NCBI RefSeq assembly: GCF_000003195.3
Contig: NC_012878.2
Span: 17,088,641-17,152,640, forward strand
Direction: 5' to 3'
Source of the DNA: Sorghum bicolor
Lineage: Eukaryota; Streptophyta; Magnoliopsida; Poales; Poaceae
Length of the DNA: 64,000 nt
The notes beneath the pieces are model-generated. The model was not told the DNA's origin and searched no databases. It saw nothing but the letters and a program-made list of their open reading frames with translations. The stretch's first letter is position 1. Each line of letters starts with the position of its first letter. Shown in pieces: positions 11,831 through 24,639 of the stretch. The position numbers and the translations under genes are program-made.

Positions 11831-12670
11831 TAATGCATTGAATTCATTGCACAAAAATTCATAAAATTTCATAAATCAATGCCACAGAAAGGTAGTGATA
11901 TTAATAATTTGGGTCATCAGCATTCAATACTTTGTACAACATAAGGAACTGAAATTACTTTGTATCTCCAAAAATAGGTAACTGCAAAGTTGATCTGCAT
12001 TACAATCCACTAACTTGTGCTACAAATAGGCAAGCATAAACAAGAATAACTGTCTTTGCACATATGAACATGAAATCTTTCTCCTTGTGCAATATTTGAT
12101 TCATTTTCGCTTCCAAGACTCCATCAAGGTGAATCTTCCTGGAAAGGTCAAAATGACATGCATTAGTAATATATATAGTTCATCACATAGTTTGAATCAA
12201 ACATAGAAAACACATGATAGACAACAATATTTATGATTTAACAAATAGAATAGATACTGAAGCCGAACTATAAACAAATAAGGCATGGACTCCTGATTGG
12301 TCATGTTAACTAAGTGAACAAACATACATGTATAAGTGAACAAGGTTCATGTTGATAATCTGGACAGCAACTTAAAATGACACGTGATTGCTCATACCTG
12401 TCCTCATTTGTTTTTGCATTGTCGCTTTTTATTTGCAGCACAATTCCTTAGTGATTGTGATGAAATAAATGTCACTGTCTCATTACGATCTTTATCATTT
12501 GAGAAAAGATTTCTATGGGCGCTGCGAGTGAGGCGACTAGATTGGGTACTCTTGTTTTTGCTCAACAATACACTGTCTGCTTCAGTCTGTAAAACCAGAA
12601 GATTTGAAGGAGCCATAAGCACTTAGCAATTATAAGAATCTGTTAAAGTGCAGGTGATAATCATGAAGTA
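11831..12670. other. CACTA left internal non-coding stretch
   Basis: AT-rich sequence between the subterminal array and the last recognisable TNPA-like exon repeat. The ORFs at 12384-12626 and its complement are short and carry no motif. The last 85 bases belong to the repeat unit described at 12587-13260. Confidence 0.5.
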
Positions 12671-13260
12671 TATTACCAGATGCACACATTCAGATTCTTG
12701 GATGGGAGTGGGAACATCAATTTCATTATTTGTTGGTAGTGAAGATTCTATAGCAGCCTTCATATAAAAAAAATTTCACATTATGTCAATTTAAATGAAT
12801 GCACTGTGTGCCATCGTCTGTAAAAAACAAAAGATCTGAAGGAGCAATCAGCACTTAGCAATTGTAAGAACCTGTACAAGTGCATGGAAGGTAAGCTCTC
12901 TCTCTCTCTCTCAAAGTAGGACACAATTCACTGATCTTTATCAATTTTGATGTATATTACCTCTTTCACATGTTTTGATCCATGGATAGTAGTGGGAGCA
13001 ACCTCAGGTTCATCATTTGTAGGAAGGGTAGATTCTATAGCATCCTTCATTTTTAAAAAAAGATTCACACATTATGTCAATCTGCTATACTGTGTAAAAA
13101 CCAGTAGATCTACATGACCAATCATCACTTAGCAATTTTGACGTATATTACCTCTTGCACATGTTCTGATCCTTGGATGGGAGTGGGAACAACATAAGGT
13201 TCATTAATTGCTGGCATGGAAGAATTTATAGCAGCCTTCATTTTAAAATAAGATTGACAC
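12587..13260 (-). repeat. Triplicated exon-intron unit at the TNPA 3' end
   Basis: Three diverged copies of a roughly 200-250-bp unit. On the minus strand each has a short open segment: 13152-13236, 12961-13044 and 12677-12758. Each is followed by the splice donor GTAATATAC. The encoded segments all begin K(A/D)AI(E/N)S and contain a P-T-x-I-(Q/H) motif. The flanking intron sequence (CACTTAGCAATT) is repeated too. They lie just downstream of the TNPA stop at 13542-13544, which could be a CAA-to-TAA change, so they may be former C-terminal exons. Confidence 0.6.
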
Positions 13261-13541
13261 ATTATGTCAGATTAAATGTAGGTATCTAGTACATTGCAGT
13301 TTGCATTTATCAAAAAATAGTACATGTGCTAATTTCGCACCTTCATTTGTACTAACCATATTTGTTTGTTCTGAAGGATGTGTGGCCCTTTCTGCATGCT
13401 GAGGTGTTGTTGTGGTCGGTGCATCATTCTTGCATTGGAGTTATAAGGAGAAACATTAGCAATCAGTCTTTAATAAAATTATTGATGTTGGTGAAAATGA
13501 AGTAGTAGTAGTAGTATTACCAAAGGCGGTGCTTCATTTTG

Positions 13542-16500
13542 TTATTTGAGTAGTAAAAGAAACTCTTGCCTCAGGTCTTCTCTAATCTTGCTACTTGTAG
13601 TCTCCAGTTGATGTTGCAGCTGCTGAATTTTTTCCTTGTCGCTCTCCCTCTCAGCGGCTTGAACAGTATCTTGTTCTTTTAACTTCTCTACCTCAGCTTG
13701 CATCTCACTGTTCTTCTTTAGCGCTGTTGCTGCACGAGCTTGCTCTTCAATTCGTTCATTCATAAGTTGGCTTCGGGTTGGATACTTTCCCAAGTATCCA
13801 TGACCAGGACCTCTCCTGCTCTTGCATCCAGTGGTTTCCTTGTAGGTTTCATGAAGAATCTGCCTTTCTTGTTCTTTTGAAATTAAATTTGCTTCCAACT
13901 CAATTTTGTCTTCAAATTTGGAGAAGGCAGTATCCTGAACACAATAACCAAGTTCATGTTAATCATGCAAATATGATTCCTAGCAAAGCATGAAAGCAAT
14001 GGACAGTATGACATTGGGGATAAATGAATAGAACATGGTATGACTACATATATCACTACACAGTCGTTTACCGAGTAGCCTAGTTCTATACAAATCACTG
14101 TAAAGAACATAAATTAACACATAAAGCTTGTAAAATAAGCAACTTGCATTCCAGCAGGTTCCCAGAAATCTGGGCATGCAGCAGCTGCACAGAGAAAAAA
14201 TCATATCTGGAGATATACAAGTCCAACTGACTTGCAAGAGGTCATTCTGGAAAGGTTAAAAAATTATCCAGATTTCATCTACAGACATCAAAGTATGATT
14301 ACTAGATTTAGTACTTTGAAATAGCAGATTTATAGAAAGTTCCCTGCTGAAATTGAGAGCACACAAAAACTTGGAGGTCACTTCAAACAGCTGTAAGTCT
14401 CAAACCACTAGGCCAAATGACCTCAAATTTGAACAGCAGCTATATATGACATTTATCCTCGACTTTGATATTCACAAGTTTTCTAGGAAACCAACTTATC
14501 ATGGTGAACTTCTCCAAGTCCCCAGATCTGTCCAGATGGGACCAACATCTCACTTAGATAATTATCAATGTTCAAAACTTTGATTTGGTGTTCTGGACCA
14601 TACCAACCATATCATGTGAACATACATAAATCATGGACAAAAGATTTTATGATTGCCATCATAAAATAAAATTATTTGATGTTTTTCTCAATTTAAATAG
14701 ATACAAGGATGCATAAATGACCATATACGACACTTGCACAGAAAATTCTAAAAAAATTACAGCAGCTACCATATGCTATCAGGAGATCATAGAAAAAGTT
14801 TCGAAGCATTTGGTTCAGGTAAACTGGGTATACCAAATAGACCTGGTGGCACAACCAAAGTAGCACTTACGTATATTTGTTTAGTAGCATCAGAAGACCA
14901 TCGGCCATCCTTGGTGCGTGTACTCCTCCAAAATGTCAAACCATCTGGCTCTTCACCAGTCTCCAGGTTTCTCTAAGATGTGAAAATTGAATGTTGTTAC
15001 TGTTTAGGTAATACATGAAAGAAGAATAGGTTCCATATCATTACCTGCTCAAAACTAACTTGTGAAAAAGGTTTTGATCCTGTAAGATGTAGTGTCTGTC
15101 GATGTTGGGAATTTCTAGAGTTTGTTTTGCTCATTCGCTGATATAAAGAAAAATATGTTAGTTGCACTACAAGAATACAGACAATAAATAGATATATGTC
15201 ACAGGCTTTGCACCTGGAATTTTTCAGTTCCAAAATACAGGACCAAGTAGTGCCCCTACAAATGTCCAGATCATCTGGTTTATGTCTCATCCTTTGATCA
15301 TAAGTTTTGTATGCCTTGTATGTGGCACTCAAGTCTGCTCGCCACCCTTTGTAGCGTTTCTCTGCAATCTTCCATATCCTAGCGTTCTGTTCATCGTTGT
15401 CCTTAATGTTCCACCTAATCTGTTGAAAAAGGTTACCCAAAAATTGTCAAGTAATAAGGTATTACAAAGAACTAATTTATCAAATGCGTGAGCAAGACTA
15501 TAACGTACCAATATTGCGTGTGCTATTTTATCTTTAACAATTTTGTTTACATCTCTCCACCTTTTAACTCCAATTAGTGGAGTCATTTTTCTTGTAAACG
15601 AAACTATTTCATCCACAAACAAGCGATGATTTTCTCCTATAGGAGCGCCATTCGTGGAAGAGAATTCTATATTAAGTTTCTCAGTGGCAAGTTTACACCT
15701 CTTAGCTTGGACTGATAAACCTTTCAAGGTTCCACGCCCATTCTTTCTTTTGTCGCCAACTCCTACCGAAAAAAGTGTTTACAAAATGTAACGTATGTTA
15801 ACATTGGAAAACAGCATTTTTATGTTCTAGTAATGTATGAACACTCTGAAATATTGCATACCTTTCTTAGAGGCGTTTGGCCTACGCGCATGAGCTGGAA
15901 ACTGCATTGGTGTTGCGCTATTGTCACCACTTCCATCTTCTTCAATGGTTTCATCATCTATATATGCATCTGTACATACAAGAAAAGTGGAAGTACACAG
16001 TTACAATGGAGTTGGAAATATAATAATATATTAATGCTTACAGTAATGGCAAGATAAAATAAAATCAGATTACATATATCTTGAAGAAGCCCTTCCCTCC
16101 TCAACCATTCTTTATATGTTGCAACAGTATTCAACCGGGTGTCATCCTTAAATTCTGCGAGATGCATATATAGATGTTATATATAGAGAGAGAGATAGAG
16201 ACAGTGTAAGTTTTAGATTAGTACTAAAAAACATTGAGATGTATTTTTGTAGTACATTAGTACCTGGGTTTTCTTTATCCTGTGGTAGCTTTTCGAGCCA
16301 CAGCTTGTACGCATCAATGTCTTCATCCTCAACTTCCTCAAGCGTAGTACGTTGCTTAATGGGTGTGATATTATATCTTGATTCCTGATCTATCTCAGTT
16401 GTTGAAATTCCTAGCCTAATTATCTTCTCTTTTGTACACTCTTCTATCATTGTCAGTGCATCTTCTTCGTAATCTATACGGTGGAGCATAGCTGAATTGT

Positions 16501-17630
16501 TGTCATATCGCTTCATATAGTACATGAAATCCCTCGCAGAATAACCACACTTAAGTTTGTACTTTAAGAAGTTGGCAAAGTTAATTTTATGATGCTCAAT
16601 GTCCACTAAGGCACGTTTGTCATCCATGGGTCCCCCGCTGAATTGAATAACTAATCTCCATCTACTCAAAATATTTTAACATAGGTTACATTTTAATAAG
16701 TTCCGTCTTCTCATGTGTTTTCCTACAAAATATTTTAACTTCATTCAACATAGGTTACATTTTAAAGTCTATACAACACTTGCAAGTGATCTGGTTCTTT
16801 TCTAAAAAATTATAGGAAAATACAATGATAGCATGGCATTGTTTGGATCAGGAAATAGTTATAATAGGATAGAAACAAGTGTTAATTTAAAGAAAATATT
16901 AATGACTATTTCAGAATGATATGGAGTCCCCATTGTAATTTTTTTCTATCTGTTGGTAAAGGAACACTTGATGTACATAATATTGACATTTTGCATTATT
17001 AAATGTATGCATACTGATGTGTGTAAAATTGAATTCCCAGGCAAGAGCAACATATAAGTCTGTCACCAAACTTCTAAGATAGGAACTATAATTATCAAAC
17101 AAAATTAAAAACCCTATGCAGCGTGTGATAGGGACACAATTCTTTTTAAACAGAGTTCAATTAATCAATTAATTGAAGAACCAATAAATTAATAGAATTT
17201 CTGCAACCACCACATTAACTGCGTCATACCTGGTTTGGTGATCTTCTTGCTTCTTTGCTGTAGGTTGTCGATGATGAGGTGTGTGTATGACACCTCCAGG
17301 GCCAGACGGCGGAGGTGGCGAGCTCACACAGGGAGGCAATGAGAATCTCTTGGACGGAGGAGATGTGGACCTCCTGGTAGATGGCCTACGCTTAGGAGAC
17401 GGCTCCTGCGTCCTCCTGGTACACGCAGGAGATGGCGACCTCCTGGTCAGCGGCCTCATTGCAGGCGGTGAAGAAGATGGCGATGGCGACCTAATGGTAC
17501 GCGGCCTCCTTGGAGGCTGTGGAGAAGATGGCGATGGCGACTTCCTGGTACGCGGCCTTGTTGGAGGCGACGGCGGCGGGGGCCGACTCCCGGTAGTAGC
17601 CACTGACGGCGCTCGGGCGGTCTTCTCCAT
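13542..17630 (-). pseudogene. TNPA: TNPA-like CACTA protein (Transposase_24 type), multi-exon
   Basis: En/Spm TNPA binds the subterminal repeats and assists TNPD. Exon 1 (ATG at 17630 to a donor near 17230) encodes a basic, Ser/Pro/Arg-rich region with four repeats of the RPxTRxSPSP kind. Later open segments are near 16669-16262, 16160-16075, 15970-15870, 15763-15510, 15420-15240 and 13898-13542, most bounded by GT/AG sites. The segment at 15763-15240 includes the RWRDVNKIVKDKI and WRADLSATYKAYKT blocks, typical of plant Transposase_24 proteins. The last exon has a YLGKYPTRSQLMNER motif and a coiled coil. The stop TAA in the last exon is followed by codons resembling related CACTA proteins, so it may be premature. 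Exon limits are my estimates. Confidence 0.75.
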
Positions 17631-17639
17631 GGCGTCTCG

Positions 17640-18335
17640 GAGTGCCCGAGTGGAGAAGATGCGATGGGGAAGAACCGCTAGGCTCGGGCGGCGGCTCGTC
17701 TGGTGGCGTGATCTAGATTAGGATACAAATATCATTAGGAAGGGAGATTAATTAGGGCCGAATGTTGTTTTTTCGCGGGTGGAAGAGCGCGCACGATGAA
17801 AATTTCGCGGGTTTGGGTATTTTTTAATTTTTTGTTTTTTGCGATTGAGTTTTTAGCAGCCGTGATGGTATAGAAAATTACTTGATGGTATTCAATAATT
17901 AATACTTGATATTAAATAATTTAATATAAAATATAGGAAATTGTAAATAGGTTTTTCTTCACATATAGTTAGCTTTTTTACATATCATAGTGCTAATTTT
18001 TTGGTTCTATATTACTCTATTTTATATTATTTAAAACGTAGTCCCTTTGTTCCTTTTTAAATGTAACTTTTTTGTTTATGTGCCACAACTTTGACTAGAT
18101 TTGTACAAAATGGTCAAAGCGGCTTGTTAATGGCTTCGTTTGGATGAGTACTAAGGCCAGTCTCAATGCATAGTTTGATGACACAGTACTACCTACCACT
18201 TACCACTACTACCTACCACTAGCACTACTACCGCTACTACCACTACTACCTACCACTACCACACACTACTATCAGTACTACCGCTACTACTACTACTACT
18301 TAGTATTAGTAGTAGTAGAACCACCACCTACCACT
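17640..18335. other. Non-coding region upstream of TNPA, MITE-like and triplet repeats
   Basis: It holds the presumed TNPA promoter (17640-17830), then AT-rich DNA. At 18041-18125 the text resembles one arm of Stowaway-type MITEs (GTCCCTTTGTTCCTTTTTAA and TTTGACTAGATTTG), but no second arm is seen. From about 18185 to 18320 there is an imperfect CTA/CCA triplet array. Confidence 0.4.
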
Positions 18336-18490
18336 AGAGGGTGAGAATGAAGTAATGTTGTTTCAATGCGACTGGTTTGATGTCCCTGTTCATGCAAGTA
18401 AGAGCAAATCTAGAGGGTACAATATGGAAGAAGAGTAGTAGTAAGAGCAAATCCAAGTTGTGCCTAATATGGAAGAAGAGTAGTAATGTA
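18336..18490 (+). repeat. Patchwork of TNPD fragments (filler-like DNA)
   Basis: On +, 18336-18437 encodes a stretch with FQCDWFDVP, nearly the same as the native TNPD exon on the minus strand at about 21480-21560, but in opposite orientation. Bases 18451-18468 match 22977-22994 exactly over 18 bp, in the same orientation as the + strand there. Segments around AGTAAGAGCAAAT and ATATGGAAGAAGAGTAGTA occur twice. Short pieces of one gene in both orientations suggest template-switching repair. Confidence 0.65.
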
Positions 18491-18964
18491 GTTGTAGTTG
18501 TATTACTAGGTCGTATTAGTAGTAGTAGTAAAAAATGTATAAATGTAATAGTTTGAAAATAAGCGTAAGTATGTGTAATATAGTATACAAAAAATAAGTA
18601 GAAAGAAATTATTTGTAATTTGGAATTGGTACTGGTTAAATGGTCATTTATGAAAAGAATAAAAAAAGGAACAAAAAATTGTGGACTTAATTAAAAAAAT
18701 CTATGATGTAAATGGGCCAGCCCAGTTCGATGTGGAGGGAGCTAGGCGGACGCACCCGTGACCTACTTCTGACGGCTTGACCTCCCCGTGACGCCATCCC
18801 GTGACCCCATCCACTTCCCATTCCCCTTCCCCATTTCAAAGAGGCAACAGAGAGGCAGAGGCAAAGGGGGTGAGGTGGAGTGAGCAAGGCGGACGCAGGA
18901 TCCTCTGGATCCGATTCCCCACACCCGAGAGACGGTGGAGACGGCGGAGGTGGCGGGGACGACG

Positions 18965-20389
18965 ATGGCGGAAGCGACCAAGAAGGCTGAGATGAAGAAG
19001 AAGGCGGAGCTCGTGAAGATGGCGGACGGGTCGGAGACGACGAAGGTGGCGGCAGTCTCGGCGAGCATGTCACCCGGGAAGCGCGGCCACAACGCGCGTA
19101 CTCAAGCGCGTAACTCCCGCGGCCAGTCCGCACGCATCGCGTACCTCGTGGACTCCGACGACTCCGGCCACCATGTGGATCCGCCAAAGGAGCGCACCAG
19201 GCAGGCTTCTAGGGTTGGAAAGATGAAGGCGGCGGCCACAAGCACGAAGGGAGCCAAAGGAGCATCGTCCAGTGCACCGAAGAAGAGGGTTTCGGTTTCC
19301 CCCAAACCGATGTCCAAGGTAATATCGATTCCCCCTTTTTGGTGTTACTGTCAATGTAGAAGTAGTCGATTCCCCAAACAATGTAGAAAGCATCATTGTA
19401 ATTTAAAATAGCAAATATTCTCTGACGATCCATATAGCAAAAATATAATAATGTGATAGCTCTTGTCTGGGAAATATGCAATGTGACCACCGTGTGATAT
19501 AATAACATGTATTGCCATTATGATTCACTAATAGGAAATTGACATAATACTAATTGTTTGCCACCGTGTGATATGTATAGTATCAAATAAATTTGATTAG
19601 GTATATAAGAAATGATATTTGCTTGTTATATAATTGACTAATTCTTATAATTTCCCAATATTGTTGTCCACAATAAAATAGGAAATTTAATAGCAAGAAT
19701 TTAGTACAGTTCAACAGAGAAACAATTCACGTCATGCTTGTTAAATACTTTGCCAAATCTATCATGTAGTTTTCTGAGTGGCATGCTTGTTAAATTTTAG
19801 TCCAGCAGAGAAGTTGTATGAGACAGACAAATACCATTAGAGCACCCATCATGTTTATTTGCTAATCAGGTTCTTCAAACAGTTGATTAGGGACTGAAGC
19901 ACTCCTGAACTTAATCTGGTGTGTTTATTATTCATTTTTGTCATTTGATACTTGATAAGATACTATTGGTACTCACCCAAGCCAAATTCACATATTGCTG
20001 TGTAATCTCAGATAACTTCAATGTCATAAGGCACCACACTTAGCAAATCAAAGCAAAAAACTGTGTCCAGTAATGCTAGCTTGGTTGACAGAAAATCAAA
20101 GCAAGTATTTAGTCATGATTCTGTTATTCATCAATGTGTTAACAATTTTTTTTTGTATTTGAAAGAGTATGTTGTCAGCAGCGAAGAGGAGGAGCATTCT
20201 GAGACCTATGACACTGAAGACCCTTCTGATGTTTCTGGACGTTCGGGACTACGTGCTGCAATTGATTCTGCTAAGGAGGATATGATTATCTCGATCGACT
20301 ACTATGCTGACAAGTATGTGGCCAGGGCTAAGCGCTATGCCAATAACGCTATGGAGGCGCTGTACCAGGATGTGGAGAAGAAGTACTAG
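18965..20389 (+). CDS. Two-exon gene inside CACTA, unknown function
   Basis: This is an extra gene between TNPD and TNPA and opposite to both. ATG at 18965 (context ACGATGGCG) opens a 118-codon exon ending at 19318 before a GT donor (AAG|GTAATA), phase 0. The best phase-0 acceptor ends at 20167, after a T-rich run, and exon 2 (20168-20389) adds 73 codons to the TAG at 20387. The product of about 191 aa has a Lys/Arg- and Ala-rich N-terminal half with SPGKRGHNARTQAR and RVSVSPKPMSK, probably nuclear. An acidic stretch (SSEEEEHSE) and an amphipathic C-terminal helix follow. I recognise no domain. It could be a captured host gene or an accessory CACTA ORF; only the open phase-consistent exons support it. 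Confidence 0.5.
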
Positions 20390-21015
20390 CCGAAGAACTG
20401 AACTGCACGATGGTGTTGGGAGTAATCTTTTGGTGTCTTGTTGGTAGTGTAGCTTCTATGTTAACCTGAACTTGTGTGTTCAGTTTCCTAAGTATGTGTA
20501 TTTACCTAGCTGTAGTGCATGCTGATGGTGAACCTATGCTCCACTGAATGTCTGTTTAATTAACTAAGTGTAGAGCATGCTGAGATGCTGTTAGCTATCT
20601 AGATGGATGGAAGAACTGTTCTAGACTTGTGAACCACTATATTTGGCAACTTAATGTTCTGTGAACTATTTGTGCTATGAATGGTCATGTGAAATAGTTG
20701 GTTCTATCAAATATTGGTAAAATATTTATTTCTGTAAAATATCTGTGCCTAAACAATGTCTATTCCAGATTACAAAGTTAAGTATGTTTAGAAATCTGCC
20801 ACTAATAAACCATGTCTATTGAAGTTGCAGATTTAGTTCAGATATTAGTTTTTGATAAATGAAAAATGCAATGTACTGGATTAATTTGATTTTCTAGATA
20901 ACTTCTGAATTACATAAGCTTTCCAATATGTCTTGCTGCAAGTCATTTGAACTTATGAACCTCTAGTTATGATTTTTTAACATGACTACTTGCTATGAAT
21001 CTTCTCTCAAAACAC
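20390..21015. other. 3' flanks of two convergent CACTA genes
   Basis: No gene seen. The third gene (+) and TNPD (-) converge here, so the stretch should hold both 3' UTRs. It is AT-rich. Confidence 0.5.
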
Positions 21016-24000
21016 TTAAGCGAAAAAATCATCATCAGCTTCGTCATTTGTGGCAAGGACAGGTGCGACAACACCATCGTCAACATAAGCATCATCATCA
21101 TCTTCGCCCTCATCACTGATGTCTTCTTCATTTGGTTCTGGTACAGATTGAGCAATTGCTTTCTCAATAACAGAAGCATCAAGTGCTTCCCCTTCCATGT
21201 CTGTTCGTCGCCAATTCACTAGGTCCCCCTGGTTGTTCCTAATAGTCATGTGCTCCACCCCAACAAGCAATGAGTCAACATCAATTTCTGTTTCCTCTTC
21301 AACACTAGCTGATTCCGGCATGGAGAAAAGGTTTCTTGGTTTGATTCGAACTATGCTAGACCAATTTGTTTTTTTGCATGTTTGACATAAAACACTTGCT
21401 CTGCTTGTGTCGCTAGAATGTAGGGATCATCTGAATATCTGAAACATGTAGTATCAATATCTATAATTCCAAATTGATCTTTGTTGTACCCTTTACTTTT
21501 GCTCGTTGTTGAAGCAGGGACATCAAACCAATCACACTGAAACATCATTACTTCCTTTCCACCATCGAATTGTAGAGAGATAATTTTCTTAATAACTCCA
21601 TACCAGTCCATATTACCCGTACCTTCATCACCCTTCACAAGGACACCACAGTTCTGTGTGATCAAGCTCGTCTCGGCCGACAACGTCCGGAATAGGAAGC
21701 CATTGATGAAACATCTATTGAATACATGAACACGATAATCTGGTCCTTGAGATAGGTTGTACATCAACTCACTTGATTTTCCTTGGTCATATTCTTGTTT
21801 TGTCTGTGATTTATCCGTTTAACAAAAATAATGAGATGCTTTCAACGTGCAACATAATAAATTGAAAACAAATATGGCGACTCACTTTGTCCTCAAACCA
21901 AGCAACAAATTGTTGCTTGTGTCTTCTCTCCACATTATGCGGATTATATTTCTTTAGTAAAGCCTTATGAACACTGTAGTGGGTATACCAAACAAAATGC
22001 AAAGAATTAGGGTAGGATATCATGTACACAAAAATAGCATAAAAATAGCATGTTCAATTGTTACATTTAACTCACTCAGGCAAAGAGCACACTCATCAGT
22101 ATTTGTCAGTATGTAGTGCCTTATTTTCAGCATCTCAGAGTCATCCAAGACCTCTAAACTGTAGCCTTTCCTACTGTAGTCACGATCAGCAAAAACACTC
22201 AAACCAGATGGTGGTTCAGGCACTGCACCACCTTCATGACGCTCTGGGCGAGTTGGCATGTCTTTGAAGAACAATGAACAAAATGTCATGCACTCTTCTG
22301 TGACATATCCCTCCGCTATTGAACCTTCAGGATGTGCTTTATTCCTCACATAACCTTTTACCGTGCGCAGATATCTCTCAATGGGATACATCCACCTATA
22401 GCATACAGGTCCACCAAGTAAAGCCTCTTCAGCTAGATGAACTGGCAAATGTACCATGATGTCAAAAAAAGTAGGTGGGAATATCATCTCAAGCCGACAG
22501 AGAGTCTCCCTAATCGAAACACTCATGTTAGCAAGCTCCTTTTCATCCAGCTCCTTTGAACAAAGCGAACTGAAGAACCTACTCAAGTCAACCAATGCGA
22601 CAACAACTTCTTGGGGCAGAATGTTGCGCAGTACTAATGGTAAAAGTTTCTGAAATATAATATGATAATCATGAGTTTTCAAACCAGACAACTGACACCG
22701 ATTTTCATCCACAAATCTTCGGATATTGGACGCGTATCCATCAGGCAGCTTAACTTCATGTAGAAATTTGCATAAAAGTTTCTTGTCATCTTTTTGTAAT
22801 TTGTACAAAGCAGGTGGTAAGGTGAACTTACCATTCTCATGCACTGGAAGCTGATCTGTCCTTATACCGAGATGTTGCATGTCAAGCCGAGCTTCCTCAT
22901 TATCCTTACTTTTAGCTTCTATGTCTAGCAAGGTGCCAAATATGCTCTCACATATATTTTTCTCGATGTGCATCACATCCAAGTTGTGCCTAATAAGCAA
23001 ATTTTTCCAGTAAGGAAGCTCAAATAAAATACTCTTCTTCCTCCAGTTGTGCCATCTCTTTTCTTCGTCACGCTGCTTCCTTTTTCTTGATTCAGGGTCG
23101 AATTTGACTTTCTCAAAACTAGCATAGTGTTGCAACACTTGTTCTCCAGTCAGAGGTTGTGGAGCCTCCCTATGTTCTGTCTTGTTGTTAAAACTGACCT
23201 TGTTTCTGCGCCACTTGTGGTTCAAAGGCAAAAAGCGACGATGCCCCATGTAGCAGTGCTTCCTCGCATGCTTCAACCATAAGTAGTCTGTTTCCGTATT
23301 ACAGTATGGACATGCAAACTTGCCTTTCGTACTCCATCCAGAAAGCATCGCATATGCTGGAAAGTCATTGATTGTCCATAGTAGAATCGCATGCGAATCA
23401 AAATCCTTCCTCTCCTTTGCATCCCAGGCTTTGACACCCTCTTCCCAGAGAACTTTGAGCTCATCAATTAGAGGCTGCAAGTACACATCAATGCTAACAC
23501 CAGGCGATCTCGCTCCAGGTATCATCATCGACAACATCCAGTACGACTGTTTCAAACACAACCATGGTGGAAGACTGTAAGGAATTAAAATCACGGGCCA
23601 ACAACTGTAGGACACATTCAACATACCAAATGGATTGAATCCATCAGATGCTAGACCAATCCTGACATTACGAGGATCCTCTGCAAACCATTCATATGTT
23701 GCATCCACATGTTTCCATGCTTTGGAGTCCGCAGGATGTCGCATTTTTCCATCAACCACCAATTCTTCCTTATGCCAACGCATATATGATACTCTATCCT
23801 CTGACATATATATCCTTCGGAGTCATGGAATAAGTGGGAAGTACCGTAGCAATTTACGTGGGACGCGCTTTTTTGAGTCACAACTACTGCCAACATCCGG
23901 TACCTCTTTAGACTGCTTCCACCTTGTCTCACCACATTTTGGGCAATTATCCAGACCCTCATATTCTTTCCCTCTAAATAACACACAGTCATTATAGCAA

Positions 24001-24614
24001 GCATCTATCTTTTCATAATTTAGACCAAGATCTCTAACAACCTTTTTGATCTTATCCATACTATCTGGGAGGCAGTGTCCTTTAGGAAGAACAAGCAAGA
24101 ATAGCCCAAGGATGTACTCCATGCAAGCATTACTACAACCAAACATGCACTTCATCTGAAACATTTTGCAAATGAAAGACACCTGGGTAGCTTCTGTGCA
24201 CCCTGGAAACAACTCCTTCCTGGCCTCTTCCAGCAATTTAAAAAACTTCTTCGCCATCTCATTTGGCTGTTCCTCATCGATTTCTCCGCGTATACTACCC
24301 CTAATCAACGAATGTACCAATTCTGTGGTAGCAGCCCTATCATCAACAACATCATCATCATCATCAATAGCTAAACCATCACATATACTTTCCTGCTCTC
24401 GGATGAAGCCTTCATCAAAACCTTTCCGAAGCAAATGATTCTGAACATCCGACCGTTTCCGAAATGTCATGGAACGACATACTGCACATGGACATGGTGC
24501 TGTTCCTCCTTTAGAGCTGCCTCCAAAGGTGCTATCAAGATAATCCGTTAATCCTTGTTGCCACTCTGCAGATGCCTTATCCAGCCGCATCCAATTTCTA
24601 CCTTGCTGTGACAT
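21016..24614 (-). pseudogene. TNPD: TNPD / TNP2-type CACTA transposase
   Basis: TNPD cuts at the CACTA ends. The ATG at 24614 gives MSQQGRNWMRLDKASAEW, the usual start of grass TNP2 proteins. Exon 1 runs to a GTGAGT donor near 22074 and holds the Transposase_21-type core, including NHLLRKGF, CPKCGETRWK, DGFNPFGM, LDVMHIEKN and PVCYRWMYPIERYLRTVKG blocks. Later exons are near 21975-21889 (NPHNVERRHKQQF), 21767-21370 (FQCDWFDVP) and up to the TAA at 21016. Two lesions are visible. An in-frame TGA at 23825-23823 stands where Arg (CGA) is expected, and a 1-nt shift occurs at an A7 tract near 21368-21374. The rest is well preserved, so inactivation looks recent. Confidence 0.9.
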
Positions 24615-24639
24615 TGATTGCAACACCTGAAATTTTAAC

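Noticed and set aside
18041..18190. A complete Stowaway or other MITE
   Set aside because: Only one arm-like segment is recognisable; no matching inverted arm or TA target duplication was found.
18935..18964. An earlier start for the third CACTA gene (GTG at 18935)
   Set aside because: Non-ATG start; the ATG at 18965 has a good context and loses only ten residues.
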